From Chitinophagaceae bacterium (GTDB lineage: Bacteria; Bacteroidota; Bacteroidia; Chitinophagales; Chitinophagaceae): 21,367 bases of DNA. Both the position numbers and the translations under genes were made by a program. The stretch lies in NCBI GenBank assembly GCA_025351145.1, contig JANXWM010000633.1, positions 1 to 21,367 of the forward strand. The letters are read 5' to 3'. Below the pieces are notes generated by a model. That model did no database searches. It was not told the DNA's origin and saw only the letters and a program-made list of their open reading frames with translations. Positions 1-6,033 of the stretch are shown here, one piece after another; the stretch's first letter is position 1, and each line of letters opens with the position of its first letter.

Positions 1-140
1 GCGTTAAAGAAATTTTCTTTCTCCAGTTTTATCTGTTCATATACATCTTCTGCAGGGTGTACCACGAGCAGGTACTCGTAAAATTGCTGCAGGGTAAAGC
101 CCGGCGCAGGTGCTGTTGCCAATCCATTTTCCATATACAT
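1..140 (-). CDS. N-terminal part of an unidentified protein (cut by window edge)
   Basis: Reading leftward there is an open frame from ATG at 138-140 (or the second ATG at 132-134) to the window edge, about 45 codons with no stop. From the second Met it begins MENGLATAPAPGFTLQQFYE and continues with LLVVHPAEDVYEQIKLEKENF. The segment YEYLLVVHPAEDVYEQI loosely resembles the first strand and helix of bacterial 2'-5' RNA ligase/cyclic phosphodiesterase-like proteins, but the diagnostic HxT motifs lie outside the window, so this is only a guess. It is divergent from the UmuD-like gene, and the roughly 110-bp gap between them holds the candidate operator at 200-234, so both could be controlled from the same region. 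Confidence 0.6.
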   Translation of the reverse strand, partial: MYMENGLATAPAPGFTLQQFYEYLLVVHPAEDVYEQIKLEKENFFN

Positions 141-199
141 ATATTTAGAGTTTTATTTGCCGGCGAAAAAATTTTCTTTCCACATTTGAACATAAAGAT

Positions 200-234
200 A
201 AATATTTTAGTTTAATTTTACTAAATATTTTAGT
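200..234. promoter_or_regulatory. Candidate operator: three TTTAGT/ACTAAA half-sites
   Basis: The sequence ACTAAATATTTTAGT at 220-234 is a perfect inverted repeat (6-bp arms, 3-bp centre). A further half-site TTTAGT lies at 206-211, forming a second, wider inverted repeat with ACTAAA at 220-225. The 12-mer AAATATTTTAGT occurs twice, at 200-211 and 223-234. The sites lie 19-53 bp upstream of the UmuD-like start, where a repressor would occlude a promoter. No regulator is identified here; a dimeric helix-turn-helix repressor, possibly of an SOS-like circuit, is an inference. Confidence 0.5.
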
Positions 235-252
235 CATTTAAATTTTAATAAT

Positions 253-756
253 ATGGAAGGGGAAGTAATGCACAGGGCCGCATACAATGGCTCTAAAAAT
301 TTTACGCAGCAGGATGTGCCAACAGCCAATGCCTCCGGCTTTGGTGCTGCAGCCGATGATTATATGGAACGCGGTATTGACCTCAATGAGCAGCTCATTT
401 TAAACAAGCCCGCCACTTTTTTCTTTCGCATGAACGGCGATGCTATGTCTGGCGCAGGCATTAACAGCGGCGACGTATTAATCGTTGACCGCAGCATTAA
501 AGCCGCCAACGGAAAAATTGTAGTGGCCGCCATTAACGGCGATTTGGTTGTGCGCAGGTACCAGCAAACATTCAATCACCTTACGCTGGTGGCGGAGAAC
601 AGCAGGTACACAAGTATTGAATTAACAGAGTTTACCGAATACAATGCATGGGGCGTGGTAACCTGCGTAATCCATGTATTTGAGCAAAGTTTATTTGTGC
701 AAACCAATCTTTCAAAACGCAAAAGTAAAGGTGAAGATTACCGCATATTGTATTAG
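253..756 (+). CDS. UmuD-like S24-family protein lacking the catalytic Ser and Lys
   Basis: The 167-residue product aligns without gaps to E. coli UmuD from its cleavage-site Gly onwards: S28-G29-F30, DDYMERGIDLN (35-45), GDAM (62-65), GDVLIVDRS (73-81), VAAINGD (91-97), VVRR (99-102), then GVVTCVIHVF near the end. UmuD family members undergo RecA-stimulated self-cleavage using a Ser-Lys dyad (S60 and K97 in E. coli) and then act with UmuC as a translesion polymerase. Here the serine position is Ala64 and the lysine position Arg101, so self-cleavage is not expected. There is no N-terminal DNA-binding domain, which argues against LexA. The C-terminus runs about 20 residues past UmuD's end and is basic (SKRKSKGEDYR). 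An alternative start is Met6 at 268. No umuC follows within the window. It may work as a constitutive partner or decoy subunit, but that is inference. Confidence 0.85.
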   Translation: MEGEVMHRAAYNGSKNFTQQDVPTANASGFGAAADDYMERGIDLNEQLILNKPATFFFRMNGDAMSGAGINSGDVLIVDRSIKAANGKIVVAAINGDLVVRRYQQTFNHLTLVAENSRYTSIELTEFTEYNAWGVVTCVIHVFEQSLFVQTNLSKRKSKGEDYRILY

Positions 757-764
757 TATTCTAT

Positions 765-816
765 GAACCCGGCAGAAGTATTTCATAGCATCGCCTCTTG
801 CGTCGCACTCTTGTAC
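765..816 (+). repeat. Dispersed GCGTCGCAC element, copy 1
   Basis: A 52-bp block starts GAACCCGGCAGAAGT and ends with the core TTGCGTCGCACTCTTGTAC (798-816). It matches the reverse complement of 20659-20710 at 48 of 52 positions with no gap. It lies directly downstream of the UmuD-like gene. The rest of the 757-999 gap shows no coding potential; it holds a small hairpin at 964-982. Confidence 0.8.
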
Positions 817-963
817 ATTTGGAACATTCATGAACACCTGCCTGAACGTGGATATAGAAAGAGGAACATGCTTATGCAGAAATACACTATCCTTTCAATC
901 TCTTGAATCCTTTCAAATCCCCGTTCAGACAATAAGCGAAATAAACCATATTATTCAAATTCT

Positions 964-982
964 CATCTCCCTTCAGGGGATG
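964..982 (+). other. Small hairpin upstream of the radical SAM gene
   Basis: CATCTCCC, a TTCA loop, then GGGGATG form an 8-bp stem with one G-T pair, ending 17 bp before the ATG at 1000. It could be a leader hairpin or a remnant terminator. There is no T-tract, so the role is unclear. Confidence 0.3.
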
Positions 983-999
983 GGGGCAAACATATAATC

Positions 1000-2109
1000 A
1001 TGAAAGACATCTCACACAATCCAAATGCAAATCCACAACCAAAGAACAAAGATGATGAAGTACAATACCACATTGGCAGGGGCGCTCAGTATAATACAAA
1101 GAACAGGTTCTTAATCAATGAAACTACAAGAGAACATATTGAAGGAATAGACGACTGGGAAGACAAAGCATTGCCCACCATACATATTGAACAGGAAGTA
1201 AAAACCATCGTAAATAAAGTAGACAGCCCCGATGTGGGCATGGGCTACAGCATGAACCCTTACGCCGGCTGCGAGCATGGCTGCATTTATTGCTATGCCC
1301 GCAATGTGCATGAATACTGGGGCTACAGCGCAGGTATGGACTTTGAGCAAAAGATCATCGTGAAGAAAAATGCACCGCAATTGCTGCGCAAGTTTTTAAT
1401 GCACCCCAAATGGGATGCAACACCCATTATGCTCAGCGGCAATACAGACTGCTATCAGCCTTCTGAACAGAAATACCGTTTAACAAGGGGTTTGCTGGAA
1501 GTATGCAACGAGTTTAACCAGCCGGTAGGTATACTTACCAAAAATTCATGGATACTGAAGGATAAAGATGTGCTGCAGGAAATGGGAAAGAAGAATATAG
1601 TATCAGCAATGGTTTCTATCACTTCTTTCAACGAAGATTTAAGAAGAGTAATGGAACCACGCACTACCACAGCCAAACAAAAACTAAAAGTGATCAACGA
1701 ACTAAGCAGCGCCGGTGTTCGCATGGGCATTATGATGGGCCCTATGATACCCGGTTTAAATGAACACGAAATGCAGCGCATCATGAAAGCTGCAAGAGAT
1801 AACGGTGCCACCTTTACTGCGTATACTTTTATACGTTTGAATGGTGCCATAAAATTTTTATTCCGCGACTGGCTGTATAAAAATTTCCCCGACCGTGCAG
1901 ATAAAGTGTGGCATATGATTGAACAAAGCCACGATGGCAAAGTAAACGATACCCGCTTTGGTGTGCGTATGCGCGGCGAAGGCGCCATTGCACAACTGGT
2001 GGCACAGCAATACAAAAAGTATGGAAAACTTTATGGCATGAATGCAGAAGAATGGAGCTTAGACAGGAGCCAGTTTAAAAGGCCGGGAGCGCAGGGGAGT
2101 TTGTTTTGA
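1000..2109 (+). CDS. PA0069-family radical SAM protein
   Basis: The 369-residue product carries the radical SAM iron-sulphur motif CxxxCxxC as C91-EHG-C95-IY-C98 within MNPYAGCEHGCIYCYAR, followed by a SPL-like core (SGNTDCYQPSEQKYRLTRG, GILTKN, EPRTTTAKQKLKVI, MGPMIPGLNEHEM). This context is typical of the PA0069/Rv2578c family, related in fold to spore photoproduct lyase. Family members bind a 4Fe-4S cluster and S-adenosylmethionine to make a 5'-deoxyadenosyl radical; as far as I know their substrate is not established. The length is normal and the enzyme should be cytoplasmic. The first 55 residues are polar and low in complexity. It stands alone: the next gene on the strand is a transposase unit. 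The longest antisense frame inside it is a coding shadow. Confidence 0.93.
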   Translation: MKDISHNPNANPQPKNKDDEVQYHIGRGAQYNTKNRFLINETTREHIEGIDDWEDKALPTIHIEQEVKTIVNKVDSPDVGMGYSMNPYAGCEHGCIYCYARNVHEYWGYSAGMDFEQKIIVKKNAPQLLRKFLMHPKWDATPIMLSGNTDCYQPSEQKYRLTRGLLEVCNEFNQPVGILTKNSWILKDKDVLQEMGKKNIVSAMVSITSFNEDLRRVMEPRTTTAKQKLKVINELSSAGVRMGIMMGPMIPGLNEHEMQRIMKAARDNGATFTAYTFIRLNGAIKFLFRDWLYKNFPDRADKVWHMIEQSHDGKVNDTRFGVRMRGEGAIAQLVAQQYKKYGKLYGMNAEEWSLDRSQFKRPGAQGSLF

Positions 2110-2127
2110 ATGGGATAAGAGCTTTAT

Positions 2128-2166
2128 GATAAGACCTGTTAGGTTTCTAAAACCTAACAGGTCTTT
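2128..2166. repeat. Palindromic REP-like repeat, copy A (5' flank of RAYT)
   Basis: A 16-bp arm AAGACCTGTTAGGTTT (2131-2146), a 3-nt loop CTA and the perfect complementary arm (2150-2165), preceded by GAT. It starts 18 bp after the radical SAM stop. The 39-bp unit is identical to the copy at 2829-2867. It could also serve as a terminator, since the second arm ends in CTTT. Confidence 0.9.
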
Positions 2167-2198
2167 GCAAAGCCGTAATTATTATTTAATTTTTACGC

Positions 2199-2825
2199 AT
2201 GGTAAGTAACGACAGCTTATTATTTCCTGAGATGTATTATCATATTTATAATCATGGCAATGCCAGTGATAATATTTTCTTAAACGATGATAATTATAGC
2301 TACTTCTTAAACCGCTATGCTTTTTTTGTTAACCCATTAGTTGACACACTGGCTTATTGCCTTTTGCCGAATCATTTTCATTTTGTGGTACATATTAAAA
2401 AGGAAGAAGAAATTTGTGAACTGCATGCAGAAAAATATCCCGGTAAAAATGAATTATCTACTGACCTGATTCCTTCTTTTATTTCGCAGCAGTTCAGTAA
2501 TTTCTTTAATGCTTATTCGAAAGCTTTTAATAAAGCGCATAACAGAAAAGGAAAGTTGTTCCGTTTGCCATTTAAAAGAAAGTTGCTTGATAATGATGCT
2601 TACCTGCTTAAAGCAATACATTATGTTCATGCAAATCCTGTTCACCATGGTTTTGTAAAGAATATGCATGACTGGACTTTTTCTTCTATTCATGCATACG
2701 AAACGAATGGAAAAACTTCTATCAAAAAAGCGCAGGGGTTAGAATTGTTTGATGGGATAGAAGGGTTTAGAAGGTATCATAAACAGCCTGTTGATGTGCG
2801 GTATAAAATAGATATGGATTTTTGA
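2199..2825 (+). CDS. REP-associated tyrosine transposase (Y1/HUH, IS200-like)
   Basis: The 208-residue product has the Y1-transposase plan. An N-terminal MYYHIYNHGNASDNIF strand precedes the HUH metal-binding motif H59-F60-H61 in LPNHFHFVVHI. The likely nucleophile is Tyr106 in FFNAYSKAFNKAHNRKGKLF, followed by FKRKLLDNDAYLLKAIHYVHANPVHHG. Such enzymes nick and rejoin single-stranded DNA at hairpins through a 5'-phosphotyrosine link. Length and motifs look intact, so it is probably active. The SPSSI-type motif usual near the end appears as TFSSIHAY. It lies between two identical palindromes, starting 33 bp after one and ending 3 bp before the other. The start at 2199 fits the full family N-terminus. 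Codon use is A/T-richer than in the radical SAM neighbour, compatible with mobility. Confidence 0.92.
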   Translation: MVSNDSLLFPEMYYHIYNHGNASDNIFLNDDNYSYFLNRYAFFVNPLVDTLAYCLLPNHFHFVVHIKKEEEICELHAEKYPGKNELSTDLIPSFISQQFSNFFNAYSKAFNKAHNRKGKLFRLPFKRKLLDNDAYLLKAIHYVHANPVHHGFVKNMHDWTFSSIHAYETNGKTSIKKAQGLELFDGIEGFRRYHKQPVDVRYKIDMDF

Positions 2826-2828
2826 TGT

Positions 2829-2867
2829 GATAAGACCTGTTAGGTTTCTAAAACCTAACAGGTCTTT
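2829..2867. repeat. Palindromic REP-like repeat, copy B (3' flank of RAYT)
   Basis: Identical to copy A over the 39-bp unit: arms at 2832-2847 and 2851-2866 around CTA. It begins 3 bp after the transposase stop and ends 12 bp before the stop codon of the convergent gene at 2880, so it could act as a bidirectional terminator between them. Confidence 0.9.
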
Positions 2868-2879
2868 TGGTTTGTATAA

Positions 2880-3584
2880 TTATACTTTTAAACCTTTGAT
2901 GAGCGAGTACTCTGTGGAGTTTTGACCGTATTGACTTTTTACCGTGTCTTTTATACGCTGGGTGCGTTGTGAAAGGTCTGTATAAGTGGCGGTACGGGTA
3001 TCGCGGCTTTGTTTTAACTGACTGTAATTGGTTGCTACGCCAATGTTTGAGGCAGTTACTGCAGTTAGTTTTGTTTGCAACGCAGCAATTGTGATAGATA
3101 CATTTACCGGACCATAACCTGCCCCATAACCCTGCAGTGTGGTGATCATATCTGAAAAGGATTGGGTAATGCTGCCGTAAGAGCGCTCCGACTGGCTAAC
3201 AAATTCCCCTTTGTCGTTCTTGTTTTCTTTTGCGATTTTTTCTCCGCGTATTTTATTGATGAATGATGCAATGTCTGAAGATTCTTTTGCTGTTTTGCCG
3301 AAAGAGGAACGTACAGTTGCGCCTACGGGACTGAGTATTTTCTTTATTGAATCTTTTGCTTTGAAGAATAACTGCTGCCGGGTTTCGATAGCTGCTGACC
3401 ATGTTTGCAGGGACGCTGCCGTGCTTTGATTGTTGGTTTTTGCGGTGGCAATTAATGCCTGGTAATTTGCAATGGAAATGTCGGGCTGGGGTGGTGCATA
3501 ACCTGCGAAGGACTGTAAATAAGTTGCGAGTGTTTCTGCGTTGGCGACTTTTGCGCCGAGGGTTACTTCTGATGTTGAAGCCAT
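2880..3584 (-). CDS. Uncharacterised helical protein
   Basis: I do not recognise this 234-residue product. It starts MASTSEVTLGAKVANAETLA and has no signal peptide or membrane segment. It is rich in Ala, Thr, Ser, Gln and Lys, has no Cys, and its heptad-like stretches (about residues 40-95 and 150-225) suggest long helices or coiled coil. The central part, KENKNDKGEFVSQSERSYGS, is polar and probably disordered. The composition suggests a soluble, possibly structural protein. It is convergent with the transposase gene, and a REP-like palindrome sits between the two. Upstream of its start are about 97 bp of A/T-rich DNA and then the 21-bp repeat array at 3682-3933, which could affect its expression. 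No function is assigned. Confidence 0.75.
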   Translation of the reverse strand: MASTSEVTLGAKVANAETLATYLQSFAGYAPPQPDISIANYQALIATAKTNNQSTAASLQTWSAAIETRQQLFFKAKDSIKKILSPVGATVRSSFGKTAKESSDIASFINKIRGEKIAKENKNDKGEFVSQSERSYGSITQSFSDMITTLQGYGAGYGPVNVSITIAALQTKLTAVTASNIGVATNYSQLKQSRDTRTATYTDLSQRTQRIKDTVKSQYGQNSTEYSLIKGLKV

Positions 3585-3675
3585 GATTTTTATTTTTTTA
3601 ATGTTTGGTAATGATGATTTAGACGGAGCTGTTTTTGGAAGGGAAACAGGAATTTTACAAAAATTTTTAATTTTT

Positions 3676-3945
3676 ATGGCCGTGCAAGAGATTAAGCTGC
3701 CTATGTAGAAGTTTACGCTGGCTGTGCAAGAGATTACGCTGCTTGTGCAGGAGATTATATTATGTATGCAGGATTTTACACTGTACGTGCAAGAGATTAT
3801 AATGACTGTGCAGGAGTTTATGTTGGCAGAGCAGGAATTTTTATTGGTTGTGCAGGAGTTTATATTAGCAATGCAGGAAATTATACTGGTAGTGCAGGAG
3901 TTTATGCAGGCTGTGCAGGAATTGTGTGTGGCGCTATTTAAGTAA
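3676..3945 (+). pseudogene. Heptad-repeat reading frame interrupted by one TAG
   Basis: From ATG at 3676 the frame reads MAVQEIKLPM, a stop (TAG at 3706), then KFTLAVQEITLLVQEI and on to a TAA at 3943-3945. Apart from the single stop, where the other units have CAG or CAA, the frame is open for 90 codons. It consists of nine or more copies of a seven-residue unit, consensus V-Q-E-F/I-I/M-L-A/V. The part after the stop could start at GTG 3724. A hydrophobic heptad pattern would suit an amphipathic helix. However, the frame may simply follow from a 21-bp DNA repeat with no stop in one phase, so coding status is doubtful. Confidence 0.3.
3682..3933 (+). repeat. Twelve tandem 21-bp repeats, exactly phased
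   Basis: Units start at 3682, 3703, 3724 and so on to 3913, with no insertion or deletion across 252 bp. The approximate consensus is GTGCAGGAGTTTATATTGGCT. The most conserved part is TGCAGGA or TGCAAGA at the start of each unit, and the last unit degenerates at its 3' end. Units differ at several positions, so the array is old rather than freshly amplified. The 21-bp period equals two turns of B-DNA, placing each core on the same face of the helix. It lies 98-349 bp upstream of the start of the minus-strand gene 2880-3584. Confidence 0.9.
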
Positions 3946-4017
3946 ATGTGTAAATTCTTTGACCACAGAGTTACACAGAGTTTTTTGTGCTAAACGAATA
4001 ATAAGCATGAATCTTTA

Positions 4018-4103
4018 CTTGCGTCGCACACTTGTACTGCTGGATTTTTATTGAGCTTTACCGAAGCGAAGGTTGACAGTGACAATGCCGTCATTGGCGA
4101 GGA
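4018..4103 (+). repeat. Dispersed GCGTCGCAC element, copy 2
   Basis: The core CTTGCGTCGCACACTTGTAC (4018-4037) has one change from the family core. It continues with ATTGAGCTTTACCGAAGCGA and an imperfect inverted repeat GTTGACAGTGACAATGCCGT, ending GGCGAGGA. The 66-bp tail from GTAC to GGCGAGGA has the same length as in copy 3. Confidence 0.75.
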
Positions 4104-4114
4104 AATGGACTTTT

Positions 4115-4151
4115 GATAAGACCTGTTAGGTTTTTAAAACCTAACAGGTCT
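4115..4151. repeat. Palindromic REP-like repeat, copy C
   Basis: Arms AGACCTGTTAGGTTT (4119-4133) and its perfect complement (4137-4151) surround TTA, preceded by GATA. It differs from copies A and B by one base in the loop and by losing the outermost pair. It lies 1.2 kb from the transposase gene with no gene of its own, as expected of a dispersed REP. Confidence 0.88.
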
Positions 4152-4204
4152 GTCTCTACAAATTTTTGTTTTAACAACTTTCAAATACAAGGCTCTTAGT
4201 GCTC

Positions 4205-4329
4205 AAGCCGCATGGCTTCGTTGTCTCAACAGCGCTGCTTTCGCTTCTTTGAAAAAATATGCTTTGCATTTTTTCAATTCCCCCTTCGGGGAAACCGAAT
4301 CCGCCGCGGCGGACGCCTTATGAGACAAC
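4205..4329. repeat. Multi-hairpin structured element
   Basis: Several nested inverted repeats occur together: AAGCC-GCAT-GGCTT (4205-4218); an outer pair GTTGTCTCA (4220-4228) and TGAGACAAC (4321-4329); TTGAAAAAAT (4249-4258) pairing with ATTTTTTCAA (4268-4277); CCCC-TTC-GGGG (4281-4291); and the perfect palindrome TCCGCCGCGGCGGA (4300-4313). An RNA from either strand would fold into an enclosed stem with inner hairpins. It could be a small RNA, an intergenic repeat or a MITE-like relic; there is no promoter evidence. Confidence 0.45.
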
Positions 4330-4456
4330 TGGTGTCAGGTGGGAAGTGCTTAAATCCAAGTTCCCAATAACTCGCTGAAATGCTTAGTGAGTAAGAATTG
4401 CAATGCTTATTGCTATTATTTAGCTTGACGCTTGTGTGATGAATCGGGATAGACTG

Positions 4457-4536
4457 TTGCGCTCTTGTACTGCTGTAATTCTATTGAGCTTTAGCGAAGC
4501 GAAGATTGACGGTGACAACACCGTCAACGGCGAGGA
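4457..4536 (+). repeat. Dispersed GCGTCGCAC element, copy 3 (degenerate core)
   Basis: The core is shortened to TTGCGCTCTTGTAC (six bases missing). The tail is well kept: ATTGAGCTTTAGCGAAGCGA, then a 9-bp inverted repeat TTGACGGTG/CACCGTCAA around ACAA, then CGGCGAGGA. The kept tail hairpin suggests it is a functional part of the element. Confidence 0.7.
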
Positions 4537-4651
4537 CAAATGAGTGACACAACCGGTGATGCCATATGCACGAAAGCCGGAGACAAAAAAATCTAATTCT
4601 CATTGCAAAAGAAATCGTTCTAAAACTATTGTGTAAGCACTGTTATAACCC

Positions 4652-4679
4652 CAAAGCGTGACCTTGCGGTCACGCTTTG
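4652..4679 (-). terminator. Strong hairpin after the acyltransferase operon
   Basis: A perfect 12-bp stem CAAAGCGTGACC/GGTCACGCTTTG with a 4-nt loop, 82 bp beyond the acyltransferase stop. In the leftward direction it is followed by GGGGTTATAACAG, not a T-tract, so it is not a textbook intrinsic terminator. A related hairpin with similar flanks sits after the tail-fibre gene at 6797-6822. Confidence 0.5.
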
Positions 4680-4760
4680 TTTTGGGAGAGGGACATTAAT
4701 ACTTGATGTATTGGGTTTATTTTGCCAATATCATTGTTTCGTACAGGCCAGCCTATTCAC

Positions 4761-5990
4761 TTAATTCCTGCTTCCTGCAAGAACTGCTGCTGTGCTGCTT
4801 TCCTGTTCAGCAATGATTGGTTGTATCTTTTTCCGCTTATGTACTTTTCCATTTAAGAACATTCCGATAAAAGTTCCGCGCACCAGGTAATGATAACTCA
4901 CCAGTGAGATGGCTGCTGTCATGCTAAAATTGATCGCAAATTTGGCAAACACAGGTATTGGCCATGCCGCCATTATACCGGGTAGAAGTCCGGCAATGGG
5001 TAAATGAATGATATAAACCCAGTAAGCCGCATCCATTAGATAACTTAACCTTGGAGAATAATGGTTAAAATACTTCAGGAACAGCGCAAGAAAGCCAAAA
5101 ATGAACAAGGTGCCGGAAACCGAAGTGGAAATTTGTTGCACAGTTAATACCCATGCTTCCTTAGGCCACTGGTAAATATTCGTCGTGAGAAAAAGAACCG
5201 TCGCAAAACCAAGTTGCAACCAGGTACCACCGGCAAGATAGCCGAGTGTATTAGTTTTGTAAATCATCCACCCACATCCAAAGAAAAGAAAATAAATAGC
5301 AAAGGTTGCCGGATCAACAGACCAGGAAAGATTGGTAAATATCCCTGACATGCCCATCCATACCAGGCAAAGAAAATAAGGTACAATTAATCCTATAAGA
5401 CGAAGCAGCGGCCTTTGCAAAACATAGGTGCATGCACTATTAAACGATCTGGTAAAAGAAGTTTGCTTACGGAACAACATACCAATGGCCCAGCTCAGAA
5501 CGGCAAACATCGCAAGGAAATAAAGAAACCAAAGGTGTATAACTCCTATTGTCGGAATAAACGCACCTGTTGCGATCAGATGCCATGAATCTGATAAAGC
5601 AGTCGGCATTCCGGCAAACGTTTCAACTGTAAAGGTAAAAGTGAAAAGTGTCATTGGGTAGATCACGAGTACACCTGCGATAAAGGGTAATACAATCCGC
5701 TTAAAGCGGTTACTCAACATAGCAGCAGGACCTTTCTTATAAAAGAGTAGCGCGCCAAAAAAGCCCGCGGCGACAAAAAATACAGGCATGCGGAACGAAT
5801 GAATAAACCCGAAAAGAATGTCAAAAAAGATGTTTTGCGAAACGGGGTCTTTTAGCGGCCAGGCCTCCGAATAGCCTATGACACCATAAGTGATTTCTGT
5901 GTGAAGTACTATGCCGAGAAGCATCATAATAGCACGCAAGGCATCGAGTGCATAAACGCGCTGATTGGCGTCATTGTTTGTTGGTTGCAT
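4761..5990 (-). CDS. Membrane acyltransferase (acyltransferase 3 / OpgC-like)
   Basis: The 409-residue product is polytopic, with about ten hydrophobic segments. Near the N-terminus it has the acyltransferase-3 signature ALDALRAIMMLLGIVLH (residues 14-30), with the likely catalytic His at its end. IHSFRMPVFFVAAGFFGALL (64-83) and RFKRIVLPFIAG follow, as in OpgC/MdoC-type enzymes. Such proteins move acyl groups across or at the inner membrane onto sugars, glucans or other extracytoplasmic acceptors; the acceptor here is unknown. The last 25 residues are a polar cytoplasmic tail. It starts 43 bp after the NTF2-like gene on the same strand, so the two are probably co-transcribed from the leader at 6580-6667. 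Length is normal for the family. Confidence 0.88.
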   Translation of the reverse strand: MQPTNNDANQRVYALDALRAIMMLLGIVLHTEITYGVIGYSEAWPLKDPVSQNIFFDILFGFIHSFRMPVFFVAAGFFGALLFYKKGPAAMLSNRFKRIVLPFIAGVLVIYPMTLFTFTFTVETFAGMPTALSDSWHLIATGAFIPTIGVIHLWFLYFLAMFAVLSWAIGMLFRKQTSFTRSFNSACTYVLQRPLLRLIGLIVPYFLCLVWMGMSGIFTNLSWSVDPATFAIYFLFFGCGWMIYKTNTLGYLAGGTWLQLGFATVLFLTTNIYQWPKEAWVLTVQQISTSVSGTLFIFGFLALFLKYFNHYSPRLSYLMDAAYWVYIIHLPIAGLLPGIMAAWPIPVFAKFAINFSMTAAISLVSYHYLVRGTFIGMFLNGKVHKRKKIQPIIAEQESSTAAVLAGSRN

Positions 5991-6033
5991 AATCGGATTT
6001 ATGGGAATGATAAATGGAGAACTTACACTTATA

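Larger units (their letters stand above)
2128..2867 (+). mobile_element. RAYT transposase gene bracketed by two identical palindromes
   Basis: A Y1 (HUH) transposase gene is flanked on both sides by the same 39-bp hairpin unit in the same left-to-right sequence. This is the classical arrangement of a REP-associated tyrosine transposase with its cognate REP sequences. Related IS200/IS605 enzymes recognise terminal hairpins as single-stranded DNA and leave no target duplication. Whether the 740-bp block moves as a unit or only disperses the palindromes cannot be told from one copy. Confidence 0.6.
3946..4760. other. Gene-free, repeat-dense intergenic region
   Basis: These 815 bp contain no credible gene. 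In order they hold a CACAGAG direct repeat (ACCACAGAG and TACACAGAG, 3961-3980), GCGTCGCAC element copy 2 (4018-4103), a third REP-like palindrome (4115-4151), a multi-hairpin block (4205-4329), a degenerate GCGTCGCAC element copy 3 (4457-4536), the segment TGAGTGACACAACCGG (4541-4556) that recurs inverted at 6715-6730, and a strong hairpin (4652-4679). Confidence 0.7.

Noticed and set aside
253..756. LexA or phage CI-type repressor
   Set aside because: There is no N-terminal helix-turn-helix domain; only about 28 residues precede the UmuD-like core.
1455..2015. Long antisense open frame (186 codons) inside the radical SAM gene
   Set aside because: The opposite strand encodes a complete family protein with its iron-sulphur motif. 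The antisense product is Cys/Ser-rich with no recognisable domain, so it is a coding shadow.
3682..3933. CRISPR-like array
   Set aside because: The 21-bp units are directly adjacent with no spacers, units vary internally, and no cas gene is present.
4652..4679. Textbook rho-independent terminator
   Set aside because: The stem is strong but no T-tract follows in the direction of the upstream genes, so it was reported with reduced confidence.
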